A stretch of DNA of 33,702 nt, taken from positions 573-34,274 of the forward strand of contig NZ_LMHZ01000036.1 of NCBI RefSeq assembly GCF_001428545.1, in the 5' to 3' direction. Numbering within the stretch: position 1 is the first letter of the stretch; each line of letters opens with the position of its first letter. The notes below the pieces were generated by a model. The model was not told the DNA's origin and did not search any database. It saw only the letters and a program-made list of their open reading frames with translations. Source of the stretch: Noviherbaspirillum sp. Root189. GTDB taxonomy: Bacteria > Pseudomonadota > Gammaproteobacteria > Burkholderiales > Burkholderiaceae_D. This document shows positions 15,790 to 22,469 of the stretch, one piece after another. Position numbers and translations under genes: made by a program.

Positions 15790-16833
15790 CTATTTCGTTG
15801 TCAAAACACCATCCGCCAGATCAGCCTCGGAAGTGAAGGCATCTGCGTAGAATTCTTCTTCCGGCAATTTGCACTGTCCAACAAAATCCCGCTTCGCCGA
15901 ATCGACCATGACGGGAGCGCCACAGGCATAGACTTGATATCCGGACATATCTGGCAGGTCGGCGATCACTGTCTGGTGCACAAAGCCGGTACGCCCGGTC
16001 CAGCCATCTTCCGGCAAGGCATTGGAAATGACCGGCACATACTTGAAGTTCGGCAGCGTCGCAGCCCATTCTTCACACAGGGCATTCATGTACAGGTCCT
16101 TCGGCCGGCGACCTCCCCAGTACAGCACCATGGGGCGTGTAGTCTTGTTATGAATCGCCTGTTCAACGATGGCCTTGATCGGTGCGAATCCAGTGCCCGA
16201 TGCCAGCAGGATCATCGGTTTTTCGGATTCCTCGCGAAGGAAGAATGTTCCCAGCGGTCCCTCGAAACGCAGGATGTCGCGCTCCTTCATGTTATTAAAT
16301 ACATGGTCGGTGAACACGCCGCCGCTCATGTGGCGAATGTGTAGCGTCAGGTGCTCATCCAGATGCGGCGCATTGGCCATGCTGTAGCTGCGGCGCTTGC
16401 CATCCTTGAGCAGGAATTCAATGTACTGGCCAGCCTTGTACTGAAGACGTTCATTGGCGGGCAGTTGCAGCGACAGAACCATGACGTCGTCGGCAACTTT
16501 GTCGAGCTTTGCTACGCGGGTCGGCAGCTTCTTGATCGGGAACTCGCCTATGCCAAGCACTTCACGCGCTTCAATGACGATGTCCGAACCCGGCATTGCG
16601 CAGCAGAACAGCGACCAGCCTTTTTCTTCGTCCGCGAAGGACAGCGCCTTCTCCTGATGTGCTCGATGTTCAACCGAACCCTCAAGCAGTTTGCCTTTGC
16701 AGCTGCCACATGCCCCGTTCTTGCAACCGTAAGGCAGGCCGACGCCGGCGCGAATGGCCGCCGTCAATACGGTTTCGCCTTCTTCGCATGTGAATTGCCG
16801 ACCACTCGGCTGAACTGTTACTTGGAAAGTCAT
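15790..16833 (-). CDS. 2Fe-2S ferredoxin/FAD/NAD(P) reductase (CDP-6-deoxy-delta-3,4-glucoseen reductase-like)
   Basis: Single-chain electron-transfer flavoprotein, 347 aa. Residues 1-90 are a plant-type 2Fe-2S ferredoxin with Cys37, Cys42, Cys45 (GCKNGACGSCKG) and Cys77. The FAD domain follows, with RRSYSMANAP (about 150), then the NAD(P) domain with LLASGTGFAPIKAIVEQA (about 210), VLYWGGRRPKDLY and YACGAPVMVDSAKRDF near the C terminus. Betaproteobacterial members are usually labelled CDP-6-deoxy-glucoseen reductase, but without deoxysugar genes nearby it is more likely a general reductase or the reductase of an unplaced oxygenase. Its ATG is only 12 nt from the divergent epimerase gene; AGGA sits 4 nt before the start. 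Confidence 0.85.
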   Translation of the reverse strand: MTFQVTVQPSGRQFTCEEGETVLTAAIRAGVGLPYGCKNGACGSCKGKLLEGSVEHRAHQEKALSFADEEKGWSLFCCAMPGSDIVIEAREVLGIGEFPIKKLPTRVAKLDKVADDVMVLSLQLPANERLQYKAGQYIEFLLKDGKRRSYSMANAPHLDEHLTLHIRHMSGGVFTDHVFNNMKERDILRFEGPLGTFFLREESEKPMILLASGTGFAPIKAIVEQAIHNKTTRPMVLYWGGRRPKDLYMNALCEEWAATLPNFKYVPVISNALPEDGWTGRTGFVHQTVIADLPDMSGYQVYACGAPVMVDSAKRDFVGQCKLPEEEFYADAFTSEADLADGVLTTK

Positions 16834-16838
16834 ACAAT
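16810..16838 (+). promoter_or_regulatory. Candidate promoter of the epimerase gene, overlapping the divergent reductase start
   Basis: TACAAT (16833-16838) lies 7 nt before the ATG at 16846; CTGAAC (16810-16815) is a weak -35 at a 17-bp spacing. The geometry would give a leaderless transcript. The promoter lies within the first codons of the divergent flavin reductase. Confidence 0.35.
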
Positions 16839-16845
16839 CCTGATC

Positions 16846-17748
16846 ATGAAAAACATTGAATCAAAAGCAGCGACAAAGCTGAACCGGCCTCGTCTGCTCA
16901 TCCTCGGGTGTGGCGATGTCGGCATGCGCTTGCTGCCGCTGGTTCGCGACCGCTTCCGCATCTTTGCGGTCACTAGCCAGCCTTCACGCTGTGCCGAGCT
17001 GCGCATCGCGGGCGCCGTCCCGCTGATCGCGGACCTGGATCAGCCCGCGACACTGGCTCGCCTCGCCCGACTGGCACCAACCATCGTGCATCTGGCGCCG
17101 CCGCAACCGGATGGACTGATGGACCGCCGCACCCGTCATTTGACCGCCATTTTACCCGACCAGGCGACGCTCGTTTATGTCAGTACAACGGGAGTCTATG
17201 GGGATTGTGGCGGTGCCTGGGCGGATGAGACACGGACGGTAAATCCTCAAAATGCACGGGCCAGGCGGCGTGTCGATGCCGAAAAGGTATTGCGGACCTG
17301 GGCGCGGCGTTCAGGATCTCGCCTCGCGATCCTGCGCGTACCGGGCATTTATGCTGCCAACCGATTGCCCGTCGAGCGTCTGCAAAAGGGAACCCCGGCG
17401 TTGCTTCCAGAGGATGATGTCTATACCAATCACATTCATGCCGACGACCTGGCGCGCATCATCGCGCTCTCGATCTTTCGCGGTCAGCCGGGGCGTATCT
17501 ATCATGCGGTCGATGACTCGGTGTTGAAGATGGCCGACTACTTTGATATGGTTGCCGATGCCTTCAGGCTTCCTCGCGCACCGCGTCTGACACGCGATGC
17601 GCTTGCGAAAGAGGTATCGCCGGTGCTGCTGTCCTTCATGTCGGAATCCCGGCGTCTTGCTAATCGACGTATCAAACAGGAACTCGGTGTCAGGCTGCGA
17701 TACGCAACCGTACAGCAAGCATTGCAGGGAATGGCAATCCCAACCTGA
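16846..17748 (+). CDS. NAD(P)-dependent epimerase/dehydratase family protein (YeeZ-like SDR)
   Basis: A 300-aa extended short-chain dehydrogenase. The Rossmann fold is LLILGCGDVGMRLLPLV (about residues 16-32); the substrate domain has the serine/threonine strand TLVYVSTTGVYGDCGGAWADE near 110, with YGDC giving the catalytic Tyr region, then RLAILRVPGIYAANRLPVER and VYTNHIHADDLARIIAL. These are the features of the family containing E. coli YeeZ; the substrate is unknown. The ATG at 16846 is the only reasonable start but has no Shine-Dalgarno sequence. It is divergent from the flavin reductase by 12 nt and convergent with the copZ-like gene, 20 nt away. Confidence 0.82.
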   Translation: MKNIESKAATKLNRPRLLILGCGDVGMRLLPLVRDRFRIFAVTSQPSRCAELRIAGAVPLIADLDQPATLARLARLAPTIVHLAPPQPDGLMDRRTRHLTAILPDQATLVYVSTTGVYGDCGGAWADETRTVNPQNARARRRVDAEKVLRTWARRSGSRLAILRVPGIYAANRLPVERLQKGTPALLPEDDVYTNHIHADDLARIIALSIFRGQPGRIYHAVDDSVLKMADYFDMVADAFRLPRAPRLTRDALAKEVSPVLLSFMSESRRLANRRIKQELGVRLRYATVQQALQGMAIPT

Positions 17749-17768
17749 CACCGGCGCGAAACTGTTTC

Positions 17769-17975
17769 TCAGCATGCGGTGGTTCGCAGTACCGGATACC
17801 CGGCTTCTTCCACGGAAGACTTGATACGCTCTATATCCGCCTCTGATGAAATGGACACTTTTTGCTCGGCTAAAACGACATTGACCTTCGCAGTGGGATC
17901 GACATCCTGAACGGCTTGCGTAACAGCATTGATGCAATGGTTGCAGCTCATTCCCTCTACTTGTAATTCGTACAT
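17769..17975 (-). CDS. copZ: CopZ-like heavy-metal chaperone (HMA domain)
   Basis: A 68-aa single HMA domain: MYELQVEGMSCNHCINAVTQ with the metal-binding GMSCNHC (Cys11, Cys14) and the ferredoxin-like beta-alpha-beta fold ending IKSSVEEAGYPV. Such proteins carry Cu(I) to a copper ATPase such as CopA (family knowledge). AAAGGA precedes the ATG. The gene stands alone: no copA or cueR in the window, but its promoter region looks CueR-type (18015-18045), which supports copper over other metals. The symbol is by family; a mercury or other metal role is less likely. Confidence 0.87.
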   Translation of the reverse strand: MYELQVEGMSCNHCINAVTQAVQDVDPTAKVNVVLAEQKVSISSEADIERIKSSVEEAGYPVLRTTAC

Positions 17976-18014
17976 GATGATTTCCTTTGCTGTTTATCGA
18001 TGGCCAGGAATTTG

Positions 18015-18045
18015 ACTATAAAGTTTCCTACAATGGCAAGGTCAA
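18015..18045 (-). promoter_or_regulatory. CueR/MerR-type promoter of copZ (19-bp spacer)
   Basis: Minus strand: -35 TTGACC (18045-18040), a 19-bp spacer, -10 TATAGT (18020-18015). The long spacer and the partial dyad CCTTGCC...GGAAACTT between the hexamers resemble the E. coli copA promoter that CueR activates by DNA distortion (known mechanism; resemblance by memory). The transcript would start about 35 nt before the copZ ATG. Confidence 0.6.
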
Positions 18046-18051
18046 ACAAGT

Positions 18052-18214
18052 CTAGAGCGCTTCCGTCCTGTCTGTACCGTCGATGCCGGGCGCTTTGCCC
18101 GCGGCACCGCGTTGCAACTCCTTGCCATGGCTCGCCATGTCGCGTCGCCGCGCCTTGTTCCGCAGGCAAATCACCTCGGCCTCGCCTGGCCCAGTCAGGA
18201 CGAAAGCGCTCTAG
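18052..18214. repeat. 163-bp element bounded by 19-bp inverted repeats (MITE-like or structured RNA)
   Basis: CTAGAGCGCTTCCGTCCTG (18052-18070) faces CAGGACGAAAGCGCTCTAG (18196-18214): 18 of 19 positions are complementary, and both ends finish in the self-complementary CTAG. Inside are the perfect hairpin CATGGC-TC-GCCATG and the palindrome GTTGCAAC, plus an imperfect GCCGGGC/GCCCGCGGC stem. There is no convincing coding sequence. It is richer in GC than the AT-rich flank to the right. A non-autonomous transposon remnant or a family of dispersed intergenic repeats is the best guess; a second copy was not noticed in this window. Confidence 0.55.
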
Positions 18215-18384
18215 CGCAGGAAGAGGAATTTTCTTGGCAAGCAGTCGCAATAAATTTAATCACGAGAAAAATTTCCTTGCAAATCAGGAGCATGCGTACA
18301 AAGATCAGGCTTATCCACAAGCTTGACCACAGTGAATGGGGATAACTCTGGACAGGCATGAATGAATGGCGTCTCTTGTCCGGG
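18215..18384. other. AT-richer noncoding stretch with paired DnaA-box-like sites
   Basis: No gene is visible here. It contains TTATCCACA (18311-18319), a perfect DnaA-box consensus, and the inverted, one-mismatch TGGGGATAA (18337-18345) 17 nt further on. An imperfect dyad around 18224-18275 could fold. Two boxes are far too few to call an origin. Confidence 0.4.
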
Positions 18385-18576
18385 TTACTTGCGAATCGAA
18401 GCAGGCCGCCATTCCTTGATTTGCTCGAACGGGCATACCGTCGGCACGTTGGCATCAGCGAGATAGAAACACCAATCCCGCCTGCTCCAACGGACCTCTC
18501 GTTCCTTGCCGTCGGTCATGGCTGCAATGCAGATTTCGCTGTCGTAGAGATGGGATAGTGCGCTGTCTGCTCTCAT
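18385..18576 (-). CDS. Small hypothetical protein
   Basis: A 63-aa reading that I do not recognise. It contains a well-balanced, tryptophan-rich segment REVRWSRRDWCFYLADANVP followed by TVCPFEQIKEWRP, and its third codon positions are G/C-biased like the neighbouring genes, which argues for real coding. There is no clear ribosome binding site before the ATG at 18576; an internal ATG at 18519 (MTDGKEREVRW) may be the true start. No signal peptide or membrane segment. It lies between the DUF1275 gene and the gene-poor stretch, same strand as both neighbours. Confidence 0.5.
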   Translation of the reverse strand: MRADSALSHLYDSEICIAAMTDGKEREVRWSRRDWCFYLADANVPTVCPFEQIKEWRPASIRK

Positions 18577-18644
18577 GTGCGTGCGACTACACGCAGACAG
18601 CCAAGTTCAAGGTTTTGCACTGGATATAGCACACCAGCAAACGC

Positions 18645-19409
18645 CTATTTGCTTTTCCTTAGTCTGCGCGACAGGACAAGCAGATCATCGAACGCGGGCA
18701 CAATGGCAAGGGCGACCAACACCAGTGCGAGCGGCACTGTCGCAAGGTAGCCGACATGTTTGAAGCCGAGCGCGCCGAGCACTCCACCGAGAAAGAAAAA
18801 ACCGACCAGTAGTGACAGTGTCCTGAGTCGCGTTCTATCAGCCAGAACCCTCGGTTTTTCCGTAGACCGATCAATATTCCAGTAAAACAGTTTGCCGAGT
18901 TCAATGCCGATATCGGTCACGGTTCCCGTGAGATGCGTGGTTCGGATTTCGGATCGGGAAATCTTGGTAATCACGGCGTTTTGCAAACCCATAATGAAAC
19001 ACAGAAACATCACTGTCAGCGAAACAAAGAGCCCTTTGATAACCGACATCTGTGCGCCCAGAACGCCAAAGCAAAGCAGTAAGACTGCCTCCAGAAGCAA
19101 GGGCATCGCGTATTCGCTGTACAGCTGATGGCGTCGCGCATAGTTCACCATTATCGCAGTACAGGCGCTTCCAAGAATGAAGGAAATCAGCGCGCCAACT
19201 CCCGCGGAAACCGCCCCATATCCGCCTAACGCCAGATTGTCGGCCATAGACGAGACGATGCCAGTCATGTGGGAAGTGTATTGCTGTACCGCGAGGAAGC
19301 CACCCGCATTGGTGGCACCGGCGATGAATGCCAGAGCGAAACCTAGATGCCGGTTTGCGACCGGTGTCCGGTCACGTCCTGTCAGGCGTCTGGCGTAATA
19401 GATGGGCAC
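18645..19409 (-). CDS. DUF1275 (YoaK) family membrane protein
   Basis: A 254-aa inner-membrane protein of unknown function. About six hydrophobic segments are visible, including LGFALAFIAGATNAGGFLAV, AVSAGVGALISFILGSAC, LLLEAVLLLCFGVLGA, GLFVSLTVMFLCFIMG and a C-terminal pair. The family blocks are ATNAGGF...TSHMTG near residue 45 and MGLQNAVITKISRSEIRTTHLTGTVTDIG near 150. I start at the GTG at 19409 (VPIYYARR read as MPIYYARR) because AGGAG lies 9 nt upstream; a longer open frame continues back through the tRNA gene and is an artefact. A palindrome overlaps the putative -35. Confidence 0.85.
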   Translation of the reverse strand: MPIYYARRLTGRDRTPVANRHLGFALAFIAGATNAGGFLAVQQYTSHMTGIVSSMADNLALGGYGAVSAGVGALISFILGSACTAIMVNYARRHQLYSEYAMPLLLEAVLLLCFGVLGAQMSVIKGLFVSLTVMFLCFIMGLQNAVITKISRSEIRTTHLTGTVTDIGIELGKLFYWNIDRSTEKPRVLADRTRLRTLSLLVGFFFLGGVLGALGFKHVGYLATVPLALVLVALAIVPAFDDLLVLSRRLRKSK

Positions 19410-19452
19410 GGATGGCAGCTCCTGAATGCCTGGCGGAATCAATGGAAATTTA

Positions 19453-19494
19453 ATTTTACTGCGTAGGGGCGGCGGACGATCAACTACTTGATCG
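19453..19494 (-). promoter_or_regulatory. Putative promoter/operator of the DUF1275 gene
   Basis: Minus strand: TTGATC (19483-19478), 19-bp spacer, TAAAAT (19458-19453). The -35 is one arm of a perfect dyad, CGATCAA-CTAC-TTGATCG (19477-19494). This looks like an operator for a dimeric regulator covering the -35; the regulator is unknown. Confidence 0.4.
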
Positions 19495-19602
19495 ACGCCA
19501 TGAAGAAGAGCGCGGACTGCCGTCGCTTTTGTTATCGGCTGGGGGAGAAAAACTGCGCTGCGTGTGCACAAGCACATGTACGCGGACTTGAAATGGAAAT
19601 CC

Positions 19603-19644
19603 AAAAACAGAAAGGGCTTACATGGTGGAACCATGTAAGCCCTT
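19603..19644 (-). terminator. Intrinsic terminator of tRNA-Lys
   Basis: AAGGGCTTACATGG (19612-19625) and CCATGTAAGCCCTT (19631-19644) pair perfectly over 14 bp with a 5-nt loop; on the minus strand T-rich sequence (TTTCTGTTTTT) follows. It begins 7 nt after the tRNA 3' end. Confidence 0.9.
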
Positions 19645-19651
19645 GCATTCG

Positions 19652-19727
19652 TGGTAGGCCGTGCGGGATTCGAACCTGCGACCAACGGATTAAAAGTCCG
19701 CTGCTCTACCAGCTGAGCTAACGACCC
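19652..19727 (-). tRNA. tRNA-Lys (anticodon TTT)
   Basis: A 76-nt cloverleaf on the minus strand starting GGGTCGTTAGCTCAGCTGG, with the anticodon loop CTTTTAA in CGGACTTTTAATCCG, T-arm GCAGGTTCGAATCCCGC and an encoded 3' CCA. The acceptor stem GGGTCGT pairs with ACGGCCT (two G-U). Reading through it gives the SLAQLVEQ-type false peptide well known for tRNA antisense or overlap translations. It has its own consensus promoter and terminator. Confidence 0.97.
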
Positions 19728-19737
19728 GAAGACCAAG

Positions 19738-19767
19738 ATTATAGAGACCTTTTATGCCATCTGTCAA
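19738..19767 (-). promoter_or_regulatory. Consensus sigma70 promoter of tRNA-Lys
   Basis: Minus strand: perfect TTGACA (19767-19762), 18-bp spacer, perfect TATAAT (19743-19738), ending 10 nt before the tRNA 5' end. The discriminator is not strongly GC-rich. Confidence 0.85.
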
Positions 19768-19875
19768 ATGAGTCTCGACAGAAAAATGAAAAGTCCCTAT
19801 TTAAAACATTTCACGCCCATCATTGCTGACCAACCTAGCGTTACAAGGGCCCCTACAACACCAGCGAGAAACTAA

Positions 19876-20625
19876 CTACTTGAGTGCTGCCAGTCGTTCT
19901 TTTGCTGTCTCGGCGGACTGCGACTGAGGGTACTGTGCCACCAGGGTTTCAAGGGTTTTCTTTGCCGCTGCCTTGTCCTTGAGTTCCAGGTAGCAGCTGG
20001 CAATGTTCAGCAATGCATCGGCTGCTTTGGGGCTATCGGCATAGTTCTTGACGACCACCTGCTGTGCAGTAATCGCATTGCGATAGTCGCGCTGTGCATA
20101 GTAGGTATTGCCGAGCCAGTACTGCGCGGATGGCGCAAGGCCGGATTGCGGATAGCGTTTCGTGAAATCGAAGAACGCTGCACCCGCACTGCGATAGTCG
20201 CCCGCCTTGAAGAAGGCGAGAGCAGCGTCATAGGCCCGCTGCTCACCCTGTTCGACCATGACATCCTTCCCATCGACCGTTACCTGCTGCGGTTCAAGCT
20301 TGCGCACCCGCGTATCCAGGTCTACGTAGAAGTCCTTCTGGCGCTTCTGCGTATTAGCCAACTCGTTGGTCAGCACCTCGATCTGGCCGCGCAGGCGGGA
20401 AATTTCCTGTCTGAGCTGCACATTCTCATTGTTCAGGTCAAGACTATTGGTCTTGTCCGCCTTGGCGTTAATCTCGCTTTGCATGTTCGCGAGGCGGTTG
20501 CGGATTTCGAGGATAGCTTTGCGGGCTTCCTCGTCTTCAAACAGTGCCGCCTGCGCGTGCAGGGGGATTAATGCGCTTGCGGCCAGTGCAGCCGCAGCAA
20601 GTGTCGATCGAAAGAAGGTCTTCAT
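19876..20625 (-). CDS. cpoB: Tol-Pal associated periplasmic protein CpoB (YbgF)
   Basis: Periplasmic TPR protein that coordinates PBP1B-driven septal peptidoglycan synthesis with Tol-mediated outer-membrane constriction (known in E. coli). 249 aa: signal peptide MKTFFRSTLAAAALAASALI cut after HAQA; trimerising coiled coil at about 35-105 (EEARKAILEIRNRL, ENVQLRQEISRLRGQIEVLT); three TPR repeats at about 125-245, including YDAALAFFKAGDYRSAGAAF, APSAQYWLGNTYYAQRDYRN and DALLNIASCYLELKDKAAAKK. It is the last gene of the cluster, starting 3 nt after the pal stop codon. Confidence 0.94.
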   Translation of the reverse strand: MKTFFRSTLAAAALAASALIPLHAQAALFEDEEARKAILEIRNRLANMQSEINAKADKTNSLDLNNENVQLRQEISRLRGQIEVLTNELANTQKRQKDFYVDLDTRVRKLEPQQVTVDGKDVMVEQGEQRAYDAALAFFKAGDYRSAGAAFFDFTKRYPQSGLAPSAQYWLGNTYYAQRDYRNAITAQQVVVKNYADSPKAADALLNIASCYLELKDKAAAKKTLETLVAQYPQSQSAETAKERLAALK

Positions 20626-20628
20626 GTT

Positions 20629-21156
20629 TTATTGATAGGCCAGATCGGCGCGGCGGTTTTCTGCCCACGCGGCTTCATCGCTGCCAGTTGCTTTCGGCTT
20701 TTCCTTGCCGAAGGAGACAGCTTCCATTTGCGCATCGGAGACTCCCAGCAGAGACAGGGACTTGCGAACGGCTTCCGCACGTTTTTGGCCGAGTGCCAGG
20801 TTGTATTCACGGCCACCGCGTTCGTCGGTATTGCCCTGGATGACGATCTTGCGGCCCTTGTTGGCGACTAGGTACTTGGCGTGTGCGTCCACGACCGGCT
20901 TGAACTCGTCCTTTACGATGTAGCTGTCGTAGTCGAAATACACGCTGCGCTTGGCCAGGATGCCTTTCGGATCGTTGAGCGGATCGGTCGAACCGGTGTT
21001 CACGGTACTGATGGCGCGGGAATCGGCGGTCGCCGGGACAGTGGTGCCCGAGCGCTCTTCGATCTTGGCGTTGTCGTCCAGCTTGACGGAAGAACCGCAA
21101 GCTGTCAGCGCCAGCGCGCTGGAAAGAAGAAGAGCGAGAGTTGTGGTAGTGCGCAT
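20629..21156 (-). CDS. pal: Peptidoglycan-associated lipoprotein Pal
   Basis: Outer-membrane lipoprotein that binds peptidoglycan and TolB. 175 aa: lipoprotein signal peptide with lipobox LTAC (lipid-bearing Cys20), a flexible linker, then an OmpA-like domain at about 65-175. SVYFDYDSYIVKDEFKPVVD opens the domain and VIQGNTDERGGREYNLALGQ with KRAEAVRKSL carries the Asp and Arg that hold the meso-DAP of peptidoglycan. AGGAGG precedes the ATG. It lies 41 nt after tolB. Confidence 0.97.
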   Translation of the reverse strand: MRTTTTLALLLSSALALTACGSSVKLDDNAKIEERSGTTVPATADSRAISTVNTGSTDPLNDPKGILAKRSVYFDYDSYIVKDEFKPVVDAHAKYLVANKGRKIVIQGNTDERGGREYNLALGQKRAEAVRKSLSLLGVSDAQMEAVSFGKEKPKATGSDEAAWAENRRADLAYQ

Positions 21157-21197
21157 TAAAAAATTCCTCCTGAGTGAGTATTGCTTCGAACCATCTA

Positions 21198-22463
21198 TTA
21201 TTTCATGAACGGGCCCCAGGTGGGCTCCCTGATATCGCCTGCACGCGTGGTCAGGCTATGCCTGACGCGGCCATCAACTGAAACCACGGCAAGCGAGCCG
21301 CGTCCGGTTGCATACATGATGTATTTGCCATTCGGCGAAAAGCTCGGCGACTCGTCCTTGGCCGAGTCCGACAGGCGTAGTTCCTGGCCGCTTGACAAAT
21401 CGAGCACGTACAGCTGGAACCGGCCTTCACGACGGGAAATGTAAGCGATCGACTTGCCATCGGGCGCGACACGCGGGCTGATGTTATAGCTGCCGTTGAA
21501 GGTGACACGTTGTGCTTCGCCGCCGTTGGCGCTCATGCGATAGATTTGCGGACCGCCGCTGCGGTCGCTGGTGAAGTAAATATGCTGGCCGTCCGCTGAG
21601 AACTGGGGCTCGGTTTCGATGCCGTTGGAGTTGGTCAGTTGACGCAGGCTGGAGCCGTCGGCGTTGACCACATACACTTGGGTATAGCCACTACGCGATA
21701 GAGCGAGGGCAAGCTTTGAACCGTCCGGCGACCAGGATGGTGCCGAATTGTTGCCACGGTGATTGGCCACGACGGTACGCTGGCGCGAGGTCAGGTCCTG
21801 CACATAAACCACCGGCTTTTTCGCCTCGAACGACACGTAGGCTACCTTGGTGCCATCCGGTGACCAGGAAGGGGAAATGATGGGCTCGTTGGAGCGCAAT
21901 GCGACTTGCGTTCCTTCGCCGTCGGCATCCGCCACTTCCAATCGATATTCGTTACCGACCTTGGTCACGTAAGCGATACGGGTCGAGAATGCGCCGCGTA
22001 CACCGATCAGTTTTTCGTAAATATCGTCAGCGATCTTGTGGGAGGCGACCCGCAAGCGGTCCGGACCGGCAACCTGGCCGAACCCCGACAGGCTGGTTGA
22101 CTTGACCGTGTCCAGCAAGCGATAGCGCACGTCGTAACGGCCATCGGCAAGACGCTGCACGCTGCCGACCACGAGTGCGTCGGCGCCCCTGGATTTCCAT
22201 TCGCCAAAGTTGATTTGTGTCGTCTCCGACATGGAGTTGCCGGTGTCGATGATCTTGAAATAACCACTGCGCGCAAGGTCGGCCTTGATGATGGCGGTGA
22301 TCTGCTGAGGTGCGACGGTTTCATCAGCAAAGCCTGCAATGGCGACGGGAATCTGTGTCGCACCGACGCCGGAGGTTTCGACGCGCAACTGCGCCTGTGC
22401 GAACGTGGCCGTGAAGCCGACGGCAAGAATCACAAACGTACGCGAAAAAAGATTTTTTATCAT
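21198..22463 (-). CDS. tolB: Tol-Pal system beta-propeller protein TolB
   Basis: Periplasmic protein that shuttles between TolA and Pal. 421 aa: signal peptide ending FAQA before QLRVE; N-terminal alpha/beta domain at about 25-165 (VAPQQITAIIKADLARSGYF, LVVGSVQRLADGRYDVRYRL); then a six-bladed propeller with repeated SPSWSPDGTKVAYVSFE, APSWSPDGSKLALALSRSG, EPQFSADGQHIYFTSDRSGG and SPSFSPNGKYIMYATGRG blades. The mature N terminus, which binds TolA, is present. It follows tolA by 6 nt. Confidence 0.97.
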   Translation of the reverse strand: MIKNLFSRTFVILAVGFTATFAQAQLRVETSGVGATQIPVAIAGFADETVAPQQITAIIKADLARSGYFKIIDTGNSMSETTQINFGEWKSRGADALVVGSVQRLADGRYDVRYRLLDTVKSTSLSGFGQVAGPDRLRVASHKIADDIYEKLIGVRGAFSTRIAYVTKVGNEYRLEVADADGEGTQVALRSNEPIISPSWSPDGTKVAYVSFEAKKPVVYVQDLTSRQRTVVANHRGNNSAPSWSPDGSKLALALSRSGYTQVYVVNADGSSLRQLTNSNGIETEPQFSADGQHIYFTSDRSGGPQIYRMSANGGEAQRVTFNGSYNISPRVAPDGKSIAYISRREGRFQLYVLDLSSGQELRLSDSAKDESPSFSPNGKYIMYATGRGSLAVVSVDGRVRHSLTTRAGDIREPTWGPFMK

Positions 22464-22469
22464 GGTCGC

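Noticed and set aside
15160-16344. Plus-strand open frames opposite the flavin reductase and argD
   Set aside because: They cross real genes, terminator and promoter on the other strand and resemble no family.
17957-18326. Open frames of about 100 codons on both strands across the inverted-repeat element
   Set aside because: Arg-rich composition follows the GC-rich palindromes; no ribosome binding site, no family resemblance.
18300-18350. Replication or plasmid origin suggested by two DnaA-like boxes
   Set aside because: Only two sites, no AT-rich unwinding array, no replication genes; the surroundings are ordinary chromosome.
19410-19736. N-terminal extension of the DUF1275 reading frame through the tRNA gene (SLAQLVEQ-type peptide)
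   Set aside because: It is translation across tRNA-Lys and its terminator; the GTG at 19409 with AGGAG is the credible start.
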